A stretch of DNA of 5,430 nucleotides, from contig JAUXGP010000129.1 in the NCBI GenBank assembly GCA_030621995.1, positions 1-5,430 on the forward strand. The letters run 5' to 3'. Shown here one piece after another: positions 1-5,425 of this stretch. Within the stretch, counting starts at the first letter, position 1, and every line of letters starts with the position of its first letter. Below the pieces are notes generated by a model. That model was not told where the DNA came from, did no database searches, and saw nothing but the letters and a program-made list of their open reading frames with translations. The stretch comes from Psychrilyobacter sp. Lineage in GTDB: Bacteria > Fusobacteriota > Fusobacteriia > Fusobacteriales > Fusobacteriaceae. The translations under genes were made by a program, and so were the position numbers.

Positions 1-20
1 GCACCCTAGGGTGCTTTTTT
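1..20 (+). terminator. Rho-independent terminator of an upstream gene
   Basis: GCACC and GGTGC pair around a CTAG loop and are followed directly by six T residues. The left arm begins at the window edge, so the stem may extend further left. No coding frame precedes it here, so it must end a gene to the left. It implies that the PTS genes start their own transcript. Confidence 0.75.
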
Positions 21-126
21 CTTGGGGCAAAAAATGTAATTTATTTTTGAAAGAATAAGTCTGTTTATTTTTTTGAATTAAAATATTACACTTTTATTGA
101 GTAAAGAAACCACAGGAGGACGACAG

Positions 127-555
127 ATGCTAAAACAATTACTTGAAAACAATATACAAGTTGTAGAAAATATAGATAATTGGGAAGAGGCAATAAAGTA
201 CGCTTCTAAACCATTATTGGAGAAAAAAACCATTGAAGACAGGTATGTAACTTCCATGATAGACAATATTCATGAACTCGGTGCATATATAGTATTGATG
301 CCAGGGGTGGCTATGCCGCATTCCAGACCTGAAAATGGAGTCAATATCACTTCGATGTCACTCCTAAAGTTAGACAAGGGTGTATCTTTTTCAAAGGATA
401 AGAAAGATATAAACTTAATATTCATCTTAGCAGCAGGAGACAATACATCTCATATGGACGCAATCATAGGATTGACTGATCTGTTGGATGATGCAGAAAA
501 AATTGAACAAATTATTGGTGCAGAAAACTCGGAAACAATTTATAACTTAATATAA
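127..555 (+). CDS. PTS sugar transporter subunit IIA, ascorbate (Ula/mannitol-fructose EIIA-2) type
   Basis: Cytoplasmic EIIA of the phosphotransferase system. In this family it takes phosphate from HPr on a histidine and passes it to EIIB. The protein is 142 residues, normal for a single EIIA-2 domain. The active site reads GVAMPHSRPE, residues 60-69, with His65 as the expected phosphorylated residue; this motif is characteristic of UlaC-like EIIA proteins. A conserved-looking AAGDNTSHMDAI stretch follows near residues 109-120. The ATG at 127 is chosen because AGGAGG at 114-119 lies 7 bases before it. An in-frame TTG at 97 would place this ribosome site inside the gene. It is the first gene of the EIIA-EIIB-EIIC operon, and EIIB starts 14 bases after its stop. 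No good promoter could be seen in 21-113. The EIIA-2 call is firm; the sugar is not. Confidence 0.93.
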   Translation: MLKQLLENNIQVVENIDNWEEAIKYASKPLLEKKTIEDRYVTSMIDNIHELGAYIVLMPGVAMPHSRPENGVNITSMSLLKLDKGVSFSKDKKDINLIFILAAGDNTSHMDAIIGLTDLLDDAEKIEQIIGAENSETIYNLI

Positions 556-569
556 CAGGGGGAATAGTG

Positions 570-833
570 ATGAAAATATTGGTGATGTGTGGAAATGGAT
601 TGGGAAGCAGTTTCATGATGGAGATAAACGTAAAAAAAGTATTGAAAGAATTGGGAAAAGCGGCAGACGTAGATCATACAGATCTGGCTTCAGCACCATC
701 TAGAGAGGCAGATATCTATATTGCAACAGAAGATATCATGGTTAACTTCAATAAAGACGGAGTAAAAAAGGTAGCTTTAAAAAATATCATGGATCTGACT
801 GAACTTAAGGAAAAATTATCTCAGCATCTGTAA
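570..833 (+). CDS. PTS sugar transporter subunit IIB, lactate/ascorbate (UlaB-like) type
   Basis: Small cytoplasmic EIIB of 87 residues. It accepts phosphate from EIIA on a cysteine near the N-terminus and donates it to the sugar bound by EIIC. The P-loop reads MCGNGLGSS at residues 6-14, so Cys7 is the predicted phosphocysteine. This CGNGxGSS signature is shared with E. coli UlaB and other PTS_IIB type-2/3 domains, and a beta strand (KILV) precedes it as expected. The ATG at 570 is preferred because GGGGG at 558-562 ends 7 bases before it. A GTG at 567, directly adjacent, is possible but sits only 4 bases from that site. The gene lies between EIIA (14-base gap) and EIIC (51-base gap, no terminator), so all three are probably co-transcribed. 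It is intact and of typical length. Confidence 0.93.
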   Translation: MKILVMCGNGLGSSFMMEINVKKVLKELGKAADVDHTDLASAPSREADIYIATEDIMVNFNKDGVKKVALKNIMDLTELKEKLSQHL

Positions 834-884
834 AAATAAAACAATTTATAAAATTATAAAGATTAAAATTATAGGGGGAAAGAA

Positions 885-2234
885 ATGATATTAGACGTAA
901 TTATGAAAGATATATTGGGATCACCGGCTATACTTATCGGTTTATTTGCCTTGATAGGATTAGTGATTCAAAAGAAAGATATAAGTGATATTATCTCAGG
1001 AACATTAAAAACTATAATGGGGTTTGTTATCTTAGGGGCAGGGGCAGGAGTAATCGTAAAATCACTGGCTGTCTTTGGAACAATGTTTGACTTTGCTTTC
1101 GGGATAAGCGGGGTAATCCCAAACAATGAAGCTATCGTAGCAGTAGCTCAAAAAACTTTGGGAAAAGAAACAGCACTTATAATGTTATTTGGAATGATAG
1201 TAAATATAATTATTGCCAGATATTCAAAGTTTAAATATATATTCCTGACTGGACATCATACATTATTTATGGCATGTTTAATTTCAGCTATACTGTCTGT
1301 AAGCGGGATGACGGGAGTTTCATTGATAGTATTTGGTTCATTGGTATTGGGAACGTTGATGGTATTATCGCCGGCAATGTTACAAAAATATACCAAGGAG
1401 ATCACAGGCTCTGACGACCTGGCATTGGGACATTTTGGATCTTTCGGTTACCTGTTATCGGCTAAAATAGGAAAAATGATTGGAAATAAGGAGCACTCTA
1501 CAGAAACTATCAATGTACCTAAGAAATTAGGTTTCTTAAGGGATACATCTGTATCTATCTCATTGACCATGACCTTGCTTTATTTCGTAGTAGCATTATT
1601 TGCAGGAAAAGAGTTTATCGAGACTGAGATCTCTGGCGGGTCCAACTACTTAGTATTCTCATTCATCCAAGCTATAGAGTTTGCGGCAGGAGTATACATA
1701 GTATTAGCAGGTGTTAGAATGTTAATTGCTGAGATAGTACCAGCATTTAAGGGGATAGCAGATAAAGTCGTTCCAAATGCAAAACCAGCATTGGACTGCC
1801 CGGCAATCTTTCCCTTTGCACCTAACGCAGTTATAATAGGATTTTTATCAAGCTTCACAGCAGGGTTAATATCTATATTTGTATTACCGGCGATGAGTCT
1901 GGCAGTAATAGTACCGGGACTTATTCCTCACTTCTTTACAGGAGCAGCAGCAGGAGTATATGGAAATGCAACTGGTGGTAGAAGGGGAGCTGTAGTAGGA
2001 GCATTTGTTAATGGAATAGTAATCAGTTTTCTGCCGGCATTGTTATTGCCTTCATTATCGGCTATTGGATTTGCAGGATCTACATTTGGAGATGCTGACT
2101 TTGGAGTAGTAGGATTGGTACTGAGTAATGCGGGAAATACCTCATTAACAATACTTTATGGAGTGATTATATTGTTCACAGCACTGCCGTTTATCCTATC
2201 CATAGGGAAGAAAAAAGAAGTAGTAGAGGTATAA
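885..2234 (+). CDS. PTS sugar transporter subunit IIC, L-ascorbate family (UlaA-like)
   Basis: Membrane permease of 449 residues, close to the roughly 465 of E. coli UlaA. EIIC carries the sugar across the inner membrane while EIIB phosphorylates it. About 11 hydrophobic segments can be read, near residues 12-28, 40-68, 97-111, 118-139, 142-165, 222-240, 255-288, 307-337, 339-360, 368-392 and 406-440. This fits the UlaA fold. Family-like polar spots inside or beside them include GHHTLFM at 123-129, LGHFGSFGY at 181-189, DCPAIFPFAPNA at 304-315 and NATGGRRGA at 361-369. GGGGG at 874-878 lies 6 bases before the ATG. The gene ends in a strong hairpin. UlaA relatives transport L-ascorbate, but related systems may take other sugars. 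Without ulaD/E/F/G-type genes in the window, the substrate remains inferred. Confidence 0.9.
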   Translation: MILDVIMKDILGSPAILIGLFALIGLVIQKKDISDIISGTLKTIMGFVILGAGAGVIVKSLAVFGTMFDFAFGISGVIPNNEAIVAVAQKTLGKETALIMLFGMIVNIIIARYSKFKYIFLTGHHTLFMACLISAILSVSGMTGVSLIVFGSLVLGTLMVLSPAMLQKYTKEITGSDDLALGHFGSFGYLLSAKIGKMIGNKEHSTETINVPKKLGFLRDTSVSISLTMTLLYFVVALFAGKEFIETEISGGSNYLVFSFIQAIEFAAGVYIVLAGVRMLIAEIVPAFKGIADKVVPNAKPALDCPAIFPFAPNAVIIGFLSSFTAGLISIFVLPAMSLAVIVPGLIPHFFTGAAAGVYGNATGGRRGAVVGAFVNGIVISFLPALLLPSLSAIGFAGSTFGDADFGVVGLVLSNAGNTSLTILYGVIILFTALPFILSIGKKKEVVEV

Positions 2235-2237
2235 AAT

Positions 2238-2288
2238 AAAAAAGCAGAAACTACGGATATTAAATATCCGTAGTTTTTGCTTTTTTTT
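2238..2288. terminator. Strong bidirectional terminator between EIIC and the ArsC-like gene
   Basis: A 23-base left arm (2238-2260) pairs with 2264-2286 through a 3-base TAA loop. There is a single G-T wobble where GCAGAAAC faces GTTTTTGC. The plus strand runs into eight T residues (2281-2288). The minus strand runs into TTTTTTATTTTAT, so the hairpin can stop both converging transcripts. The T tract overlaps the TAA stop codon of the minus-strand gene at 2287-2289. Confidence 0.92.
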
Positions 2289-2619
2289 ACTTTATCCATT
2301 CCTTCCATATTTCAGGCTGATACCCTATACTTACCCTGTCTTTTTCTCTGAGAATAGGAGTTTTAAAGAGAACAGGGAATTCCATCAATAATTCTAAGGT
2401 GTCGAATATATAGTATTCTAAATTACGTTTTTTAAATTCCTTACCATCTCTGTCTAGCAGCTCCTCAATATCAAAAGTTTTTGTGATACTTCTCAGCTCC
2501 CCTTTTGAGATCTCCTTCTCCTTGAGATTGATAAATTGAACATTAATTTTTCTATCCTTAAAAAATCTTATGGCTTTCTTTGTATCGTTACAGTTTTTCA
2601 TTCCAAATATCTGTATCAT
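2287..2619 (-). CDS. ArsC/Spx family protein, YffB-like (thioredoxin fold)
   Basis: A 110-residue protein of the ArsC/Spx superfamily, a thioredoxin-like fold. The N-terminus MIQIFGMKNCNDTKKAIRFF (residues 1-20) has the family strand, then a single Cys10 and a helix, as in YffB/ArsC proteins. The end GYQPEIWKEWI (99-109) matches the family's C-terminal helix. The segment KTPIL (86-90) corresponds to the RPIL/RPVL loop with its cis-proline, but the usual catalytic arginine is replaced by threonine. There is no second Cys to make a CxxC. True arsenate reduction or Spx-like RNA polymerase control is therefore doubtful, and a redox or glutathione-linked role is possible but unproven. The start is the ATG at 2619, because AGGAG (minus strand) lies 7 bases upstream and falls inside the codons of a longer reading from 2634. 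It is convergent with EIIC and divergent from mgsA. Confidence 0.85.
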   Translation of the reverse strand: MIQIFGMKNCNDTKKAIRFFKDRKINVQFINLKEKEISKGELRSITKTFDIEELLDRDGKEFKKRNLEYYIFDTLELLMEFPVLFKTPILREKDRVSIGYQPEIWKEWIK

Positions 2620-2651
2620 AGATTGACTCCTCATATTAATATAATTATTAT

Positions 2652-2680
2652 ATTTTACTATAAAGATAATAAAATGTTAA
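2652..2680 (-). promoter_or_regulatory. Sigma-70-type promoter for the ArsC-like gene
   Basis: On the minus strand TTAACA (2675-2680) and TAAAAT (2652-2657) are separated by exactly 17 bases, each differing by one base from consensus. The predicted start of transcription near 2645 leaves a leader of about 25 bases carrying AGGAG. The region is very AT-rich, so chance similarity is possible, but spacing and placement are right. Confidence 0.6.
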
Positions 2681-2729
2681 ACTCTATCTTAAGAAAGATA
2701 AAAAATATTTTTAGGGGAGGAATTTTTAT

Positions 2730-3098
2730 ATGAAAAAAATAGCACTTATAGCCCATGACAGGAAAAAAGATGAATTAGTCGATTTTGTAAAGAAACACAG
2801 GGATTTCTTTTCTAAGCATAGTTTAGTCAGTACAGGAACTACCGGAGGAAGAATTATACAAGCTACGGATTTGGAAGTTATCAGGTTTCAATCGGGACCG
2901 ATTGGAGGAGACCAGCAGGTAGGAGCACTTATTGCAACCGATGAGATAGAGGCAATATTCTTCTTTAGAGATCCGCTTACATCTCAGCCCCATGAACCAG
3001 ATGTACAGGCACTGATAAGATTATGTGATGTTCATAAAATACCAGTAGCTACTAATACAGCTACGGCAAATCTTTTGAGTGAAGGGATGAAAAAATAA
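2730..3098 (+). CDS. mgsA: Methylglyoxal synthase
   Basis: Converts dihydroxyacetone phosphate to methylglyoxal plus phosphate, the entry to the cytoplasmic methylglyoxal bypass that relieves sugar-phosphate build-up. The 122-residue protein aligns by eye with E. coli MgsA at an offset of 10. It keeps IAHD (His9, Asp10; E. coli His19/Asp20), the phosphate-binding TGTTG (35-39), [13 protein letters not shown] (55-67) with catalytic Asp61 (E. coli Asp71), [11 protein letters not shown] (81-91) with His88 and Asp91 (E. coli His98/Asp101), and PVATNTATA (104-112). It lacks the N-terminal extension and about 20 C-terminal residues of the E. coli enzyme. No frame remnant of that tail follows, so this looks like a naturally short form. 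AGGGGAGG at 2713-2720 lies 9 bases before the ATG. Its promoter is unclear; the best candidate is TAAAAT at 2670 with a poor -35. It has its own terminator, so it is probably monocistronic. Confidence 0.96.
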   Translation: MKKIALIAHDRKKDELVDFVKKHRDFFSKHSLVSTGTTGGRIIQATDLEVIRFQSGPIGGDQQVGALIATDEIEAIFFFRDPLTSQPHEPDVQALIRLCDVHKIPVATNTATANLLSEGMKK

Positions 3099-3112
3099 AG
3101 AAAATATTATGA

Positions 3113-3162
3113 GAATAGAGATAAATTTTAATGTTATTGTTAATTTTTATCTCTATTTTTTT
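3113..3162 (+). terminator. Rho-independent terminator after mgsA
   Basis: AATAGAGATAAA (3114-3125) pairs perfectly with TTTATCTCTATT (3146-3157) and is followed by T residues to 3162. The 20-base loop can form a further TTAA/TTAA pair. The stem is AT-rich but long. It sits 15 bases after the mgsA stop and separates mgsA from the repressor-ribokinase unit. Confidence 0.8.
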
Positions 3163-3191
3163 GTAAAAAAATATAATTTAGGAGGAAGATA

Positions 3192-3242
3192 ATGCCAAAG
3201 GTAGATTACGGTTATTCAACTTTTTATAAATTTTTGTTCTAA
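3192..3242 (+). CDS. Possible 16-residue micro-ORF of unknown function
   Basis: An ATG at 3192 opens a 17-codon frame (MPKVDYGYSTFYKFLF, then TAA). A perfect TAGGAGG at 3179-3185 stands 6 bases upstream, among the best Shine-Dalgarno sites in the window. I do not recognise the peptide; it is aromatic-rich, with three Tyr and three Phe. It lies between the mgsA terminator and the repressor promoter. I see no promoter that would give an mRNA containing this ribosome site: TATAAT at 3172-3177 is too close and has no -35. It could be a small peptide made from read-through of mgsA, or the surviving start of a deleted gene. It could also be chance. Confidence 0.35.
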   Translation: MPKVDYGYSTFYKFLF

Positions 3243-3261
3243 AATAAAACTAAAAAACCGT

Positions 3262-3290
3262 TTGACAAACACAGTTTAATGATGTATAAA
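3262..3290 (+). promoter_or_regulatory. Near-consensus sigma-70 promoter for the LacI-type repressor gene
   Basis: TTGACA (3262-3267) matches consensus fully. A 17-base spacer follows, then TATAAA (3285-3290), one base from consensus. Transcription should start near 3297, inside the operator at 3294-3307, leaving a leader of about 32 bases with AGGAG at 3318-3322. This is the best promoter in the window and likely drives both the repressor and rbsK genes, since no terminator separates them. Confidence 0.88.
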
Positions 3291-3293
3291 TTA

Positions 3294-3307
3294 TGTAAGC
3301 GGTTACA
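3294..3307. promoter_or_regulatory. LacI-family operator O1 at the repressor gene start site
   Basis: TGTAAGCGGTTACA is a 14-base imperfect palindrome with central CG, the standard LacI/GalR-family operator form. It also fits the Gram-positive cre consensus. It begins 3 bases after the -10 box and covers the predicted +1, so a bound repressor would block initiation. A near copy precedes rbsK. The simplest reading is self-repression by the adjacent repressor, with a CcpA-like global regulator as the alternative. Confidence 0.85.
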
Positions 3308-3328
3308 ACATAGAATGAGGAGAACAGG

Positions 3329-4300
3329 ATGAAAATAAAAGATATAGCACAACTAGCAGGCGTCTCCACAGCCACAGTGTCGAGAGTGATAAATAATTCC
3401 TCTTCGGTCAGGGAAGAGACAAGAAAAATAGTCTTAGAAATAATAAAAGCTAAAAACTACAGACCCAATATAACAGCTCAAAATTTAGCTAAAAATGAAA
3501 CAAACACTATCGGGGTAGTTATACCAGATTTGGATAACCCTTTTTTTGGAAAGATAATAAAGGGTATCTATGAAAAAATAGAGGGAGAAAAGTTAAATAT
3601 AATCCTCTTAAACAGCAACGGCAGTCTAAAAAAAGAAAAAAGAGTGATAGAAACCCTGATAGAGCAAAGGGTAAAGGGAGTTATAATAGTCCCCGTAGCA
3701 AAAGATAAAGAGTCGAGTTACAAACATTTCAACAGGTTGGATGAATTTGAAATTCCCTATGTACTTGTAGACAGAGAGATTGAAGGAGATAATTTTTCCA
3801 AGGTATATTTAGAAAATAGAAAGGGTGCCTATAAGGCCACCAAATATCTATTGACTCAGGTAAGTGATATAGCGATGATATCAGGACCCATAAGAACTAC
3901 CACAGCCACTAAAAGATTAAAGGGTTATAGTATAGCTAGGGGAGAAAAAAAAATTGAGGAAAAAATCTACTATGGTGATTATAGGATAGAATCGGGATAT
4001 AAGATAATAACTGAAATAATTGAGGATAAAAAACTTCCTGAAGCACTATTTGTAGCCAATAATATGATGACATTGGGAGTTATAAAAGGGCTTATAGAAA
4101 ATAATATTAAAATCTCAGAAGATATTTTAATATTCAGTTTTGATGAAGTGGAAATGGCTGAAATTTTTGGAGTAAAGATAGATTATTTAGAATTTGATGT
4201 AAAATCTATTGGAGAAAAAGCAGTAGATATCTTAAAGGATAAATTAAATGGAGATAAGTCCAGGAAGATCGTAAAAATACCAGGAAAAATAAAAAAATAA
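3329..4300 (+). CDS. LacI/GalR-family transcriptional repressor, probably of the ribokinase module (RbsR-like)
   Basis: A 323-residue repressor. The N-terminal helix-turn-helix, MKIKDIAQLAGVSTATVSRVIN (residues 1-22), is classic LacI family. A hinge helix with AQNLAK (50-55) and Leu53 follows, then a periplasmic-binding-protein-like sugar-sensing core from TIGVVIPDLDNPFF (60-73) onward, with MISGP and RLKGY segments in the middle. Such proteins bind operators as dimers and release them on binding a sugar or sugar phosphate. Two features are unusual. FVANNMM replaces the common F-x-A-N-D-x-M, removing an aspartate often near the sugar. The C-terminal region (VKIDYLEFDVKSIGEKAVDIL) lacks the usual LTTxxQP. 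The effector may therefore differ from that of E. coli RbsR. The ATG follows AGGAG (3318-3322) by 6 bases. It lies 40 bases before rbsK, with operators at both gene starts, which supports local control of rbsK. Confidence 0.9.
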   Translation: MKIKDIAQLAGVSTATVSRVINNSSSVREETRKIVLEIIKAKNYRPNITAQNLAKNETNTIGVVIPDLDNPFFGKIIKGIYEKIEGEKLNIILLNSNGSLKKEKRVIETLIEQRVKGVIIVPVAKDKESSYKHFNRLDEFEIPYVLVDREIEGDNFSKVYLENRKGAYKATKYLLTQVSDIAMISGPIRTTTATKRLKGYSIARGEKKIEEKIYYGDYRIESGYKIITEIIEDKKLPEALFVANNMMTLGVIKGLIENNIKISEDILIFSFDEVEMAEIFGVKIDYLEFDVKSIGEKAVDILKDKLNGDKSRKIVKIPGKIKK

Positions 4301-4316
4301 AATTTTTAATATAAAA

Positions 4317-4330
4317 TGTAAACGGTTACA
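4317..4330. promoter_or_regulatory. LacI-family operator O2 directly before rbsK
   Basis: TGTAAACGGTTACA is identical to the operator at 3294 in 13 of 14 positions. It ends where the rbsK ribosome site GGGAGG (4331-4336) begins. A TATAAA at 4310-4315 sits one base upstream, as a -10 box would, but no -35 is visible at 16-18 bases. It may therefore repress a weak internal promoter, act as a roadblock to transcription arriving from the repressor gene, or serve as the second anchor of a DNA loop. Confidence 0.82.
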
Positions 4331-4340
4331 GGGAGGAAGA

Positions 4341-5249
4341 ATGAAAAAAATATTAGTAATTGGAAGTCTCAATATGGATCTGGTTACCATGAGTTCTAGA
4401 CATCCTAAATTAGGAGAGACAATCATTGGAAAAAGTTTCCTTCAGATTCCGGGAGGAAAAGGAGGCAACCAGGCAGTTGCCATAGCTAAATTAGGCGGAG
4501 ATGTGACTATGTTTGGCTGTGTAGGAGATGACTCCTACGGTGAGAAGTTAATAGCGGGATTAAAAGAAAATAATATTAATACAAAATATATAAAAAAAAG
4601 TAAAAAAAATACAGGGATAGCTGCAATAGTGGTAGATGACAATGCTGACAATACAATAATAGTGGTTCCCGGAGCCAATTTTGAACTAACAAAAAAAGAT
4701 ATAGATAAAAATATAGAGCTGATAAAAAATACCGATATGGTGCTGTTACAGTTAGAAATTCCATTAGATGTGGTGGAATATATTCTGAAAAAATCAAAAG
4801 AATACAATAAAATAACGGTGCTTAATCCAGCTCCAGCTGAAAAACTATCCATGGATATAATAAAGAATGTAGATTATCTGGTGCCCAATGAAACTGAATT
4901 GGAACTTCTCAGCGGAATGCCTGCAAACTCTCAAGAAGAGGTATTGGCAGCCACTAAAAAACTTATGGATATGGGAGTAAAAAACCTTATAGTTACCATG
5001 GGTAAGAATGGATCGGTCTTTGTAGGAGAGGATAAGGTAGTGAAAATAGGGATTCATAGAGTGAAAGCAGTAGATCCCACAGCAGCAGGAGATTCGTTTA
5101 TCGGCGGAGTGCTGAGGATGCTGGCAGAAGGGAAAGAGATAGAGGAAGCTATGGAGTTTGGAGCTCGTGTAGGAGCGATTACGGTGACAAAGGAAGGAGC
5201 ACAGAGTTCACTGCCTACATGGGATGAAGTGATCAACTATAAATTTTAA
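4341..5249 (+). CDS. rbsK: Ribokinase
   Basis: Cytoplasmic PfkB-family kinase that phosphorylates D-ribose to ribose 5-phosphate with ATP, feeding the pentose phosphate pathway and nucleotide synthesis. It has 302 residues, against 309 in E. coli RbsK. Visible motifs are GSLNMDL (8-14) with sugar-binding Asp13, PfkB signature 1 around GGKGGNQAVAIAKLGG (38-53), LQLEIP (136-141), LNPAPA (161-166), PNETELELLSG (182-192), VTMGKNG (218-224) with the nucleotide-site glycine, and signature 2 DPTAAGDSFIGG (245-256) with catalytic base Asp251. The GAQSSLP tail (286-292) matches the GAQPSVP-type end of RbsK, including the monovalent-cation region. GGGAGG (4331-4336) precedes the ATG by 4 bases, directly abutting operator O2. 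Pairing with the repressor supports ribose or ribonucleoside use. Another PfkB sugar kinase is less likely given the full RbsK motif set. No terminator follows, so the unit may continue to the right. Confidence 0.94.
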   Translation: MKKILVIGSLNMDLVTMSSRHPKLGETIIGKSFLQIPGGKGGNQAVAIAKLGGDVTMFGCVGDDSYGEKLIAGLKENNINTKYIKKSKKNTGIAAIVVDDNADNTIIVVPGANFELTKKDIDKNIELIKNTDMVLLQLEIPLDVVEYILKKSKEYNKITVLNPAPAEKLSMDIIKNVDYLVPNETELELLSGMPANSQEEVLAATKKLMDMGVKNLIVTMGKNGSVFVGEDKVVKIGIHRVKAVDPTAAGDSFIGGVLRMLAEGKEIEEAMEFGARVGAITVTKEGAQSSLPTWDEVINYKF

Positions 5250-5260
5250 AAAATAAAAAA

Positions 5261-5400
5261 CTCAGTCACGAATGACACAGAGGAGATACGAATATTAAAT
5301 TTATTTATCGTTTAATAAAGAAATTTAAATGTATCACGAAAAAATAGAACGCTGATGCTATGCATACACGGATAAAATACAAACGATCATAGATCTATTT
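5261..5400. repeat. Possible degenerate intergenic repeat element
   Basis: This gene-free stretch carries several related heptamers: CACGAAT (5267), TACGAAT (5287), CACGAAA (5335), CACGGAT (5367) and AAACGAT (5381), plus AACGCTGAT at 5348. It also carries an AT-only inverted repeat at 5295-5308 and 5315-5328, pairing 13 of 14 bases around CGTTTA. Composition differs from the flanking genes, and no frame of useful length is open. It resembles the CACGAAT/CACGGAT/GCTGAT-rich dispersed intergenic sequences seen in several bacterial genomes, but one copy cannot prove repetition. Confidence 0.4.
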
Positions 5401-5417
5401 AGAGAGAAAAAAGAAGT

Positions 5418-5425
5418 AGGGGGAG
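5418..5425 (+). promoter_or_regulatory. Shine-Dalgarno for a gene starting beyond the right edge
   Basis: AGGGGGAG followed by ACTTA at the window end has the same form and spacing as the ribosome sites of EIIB and EIIC (GGGGG 6-7 bases before ATG). A plus-strand gene probably starts at or just after 5431. With no T-tract terminator after rbsK, that gene may belong to the same transcript. Confidence 0.55.

Noticed and set aside
97..126. TTG start extending EIIA by 10 codons
   Set aside because: It would put the strong AGGAGG ribosome site inside the gene, and no ribosome site precedes the TTG. The ATG at 127 is correctly spaced and gives the normal EIIA length.
1646..1858. Minus-strand frame inside the EIIC gene
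   Set aside because: It is a shadow of a conserved membrane protein frame and shows no domain of its own.
2620..2634. Upstream ATG adding MRSQS to the ArsC-like protein
   Set aside because: The AGGAG used for the ATG at 2619 is made of these very codons, and the family normally starts directly with the first beta strand.
2685..2700. TATCTT/AAGATA hairpin in the mgsA leader as a riboswitch or operator
   Set aside because: Six A-T-rich pairs in a very AT-rich leader, with no further conserved architecture visible.
2536..2733. 65-residue plus-strand frame overlapping the ArsC-like gene and the mgsA start
   Set aside because: It is antisense to a recognised gene for its first half and runs through AT-rich promoter sequence. 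The peptide is low-complexity and resembles no family.
3172..3177. TATAAT as a promoter for the micro-ORF
   Set aside because: Transcription would start within or after the TAGGAGG site, and no -35 exists at 16-18 bases upstream.
4535..5236. Several minus-strand frames of 60-105 codons inside rbsK
   Set aside because: They overlap one another and a fully recognised ribokinase, have no ribosome sites of note and read as unstructured Ser/Phe-rich shadows.
5261..5282. Small GTCA-CGAA-TGAC hairpin after rbsK as a regulatory RNA structure
   Set aside because: Only 4 contiguous base pairs plus an offset CTC/GAG match; this is expected by chance.
5295..5328. Inverted repeat as an rbsK terminator
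   Set aside because: The stem is almost purely A-T with a mismatch, and no T tract follows the right arm.
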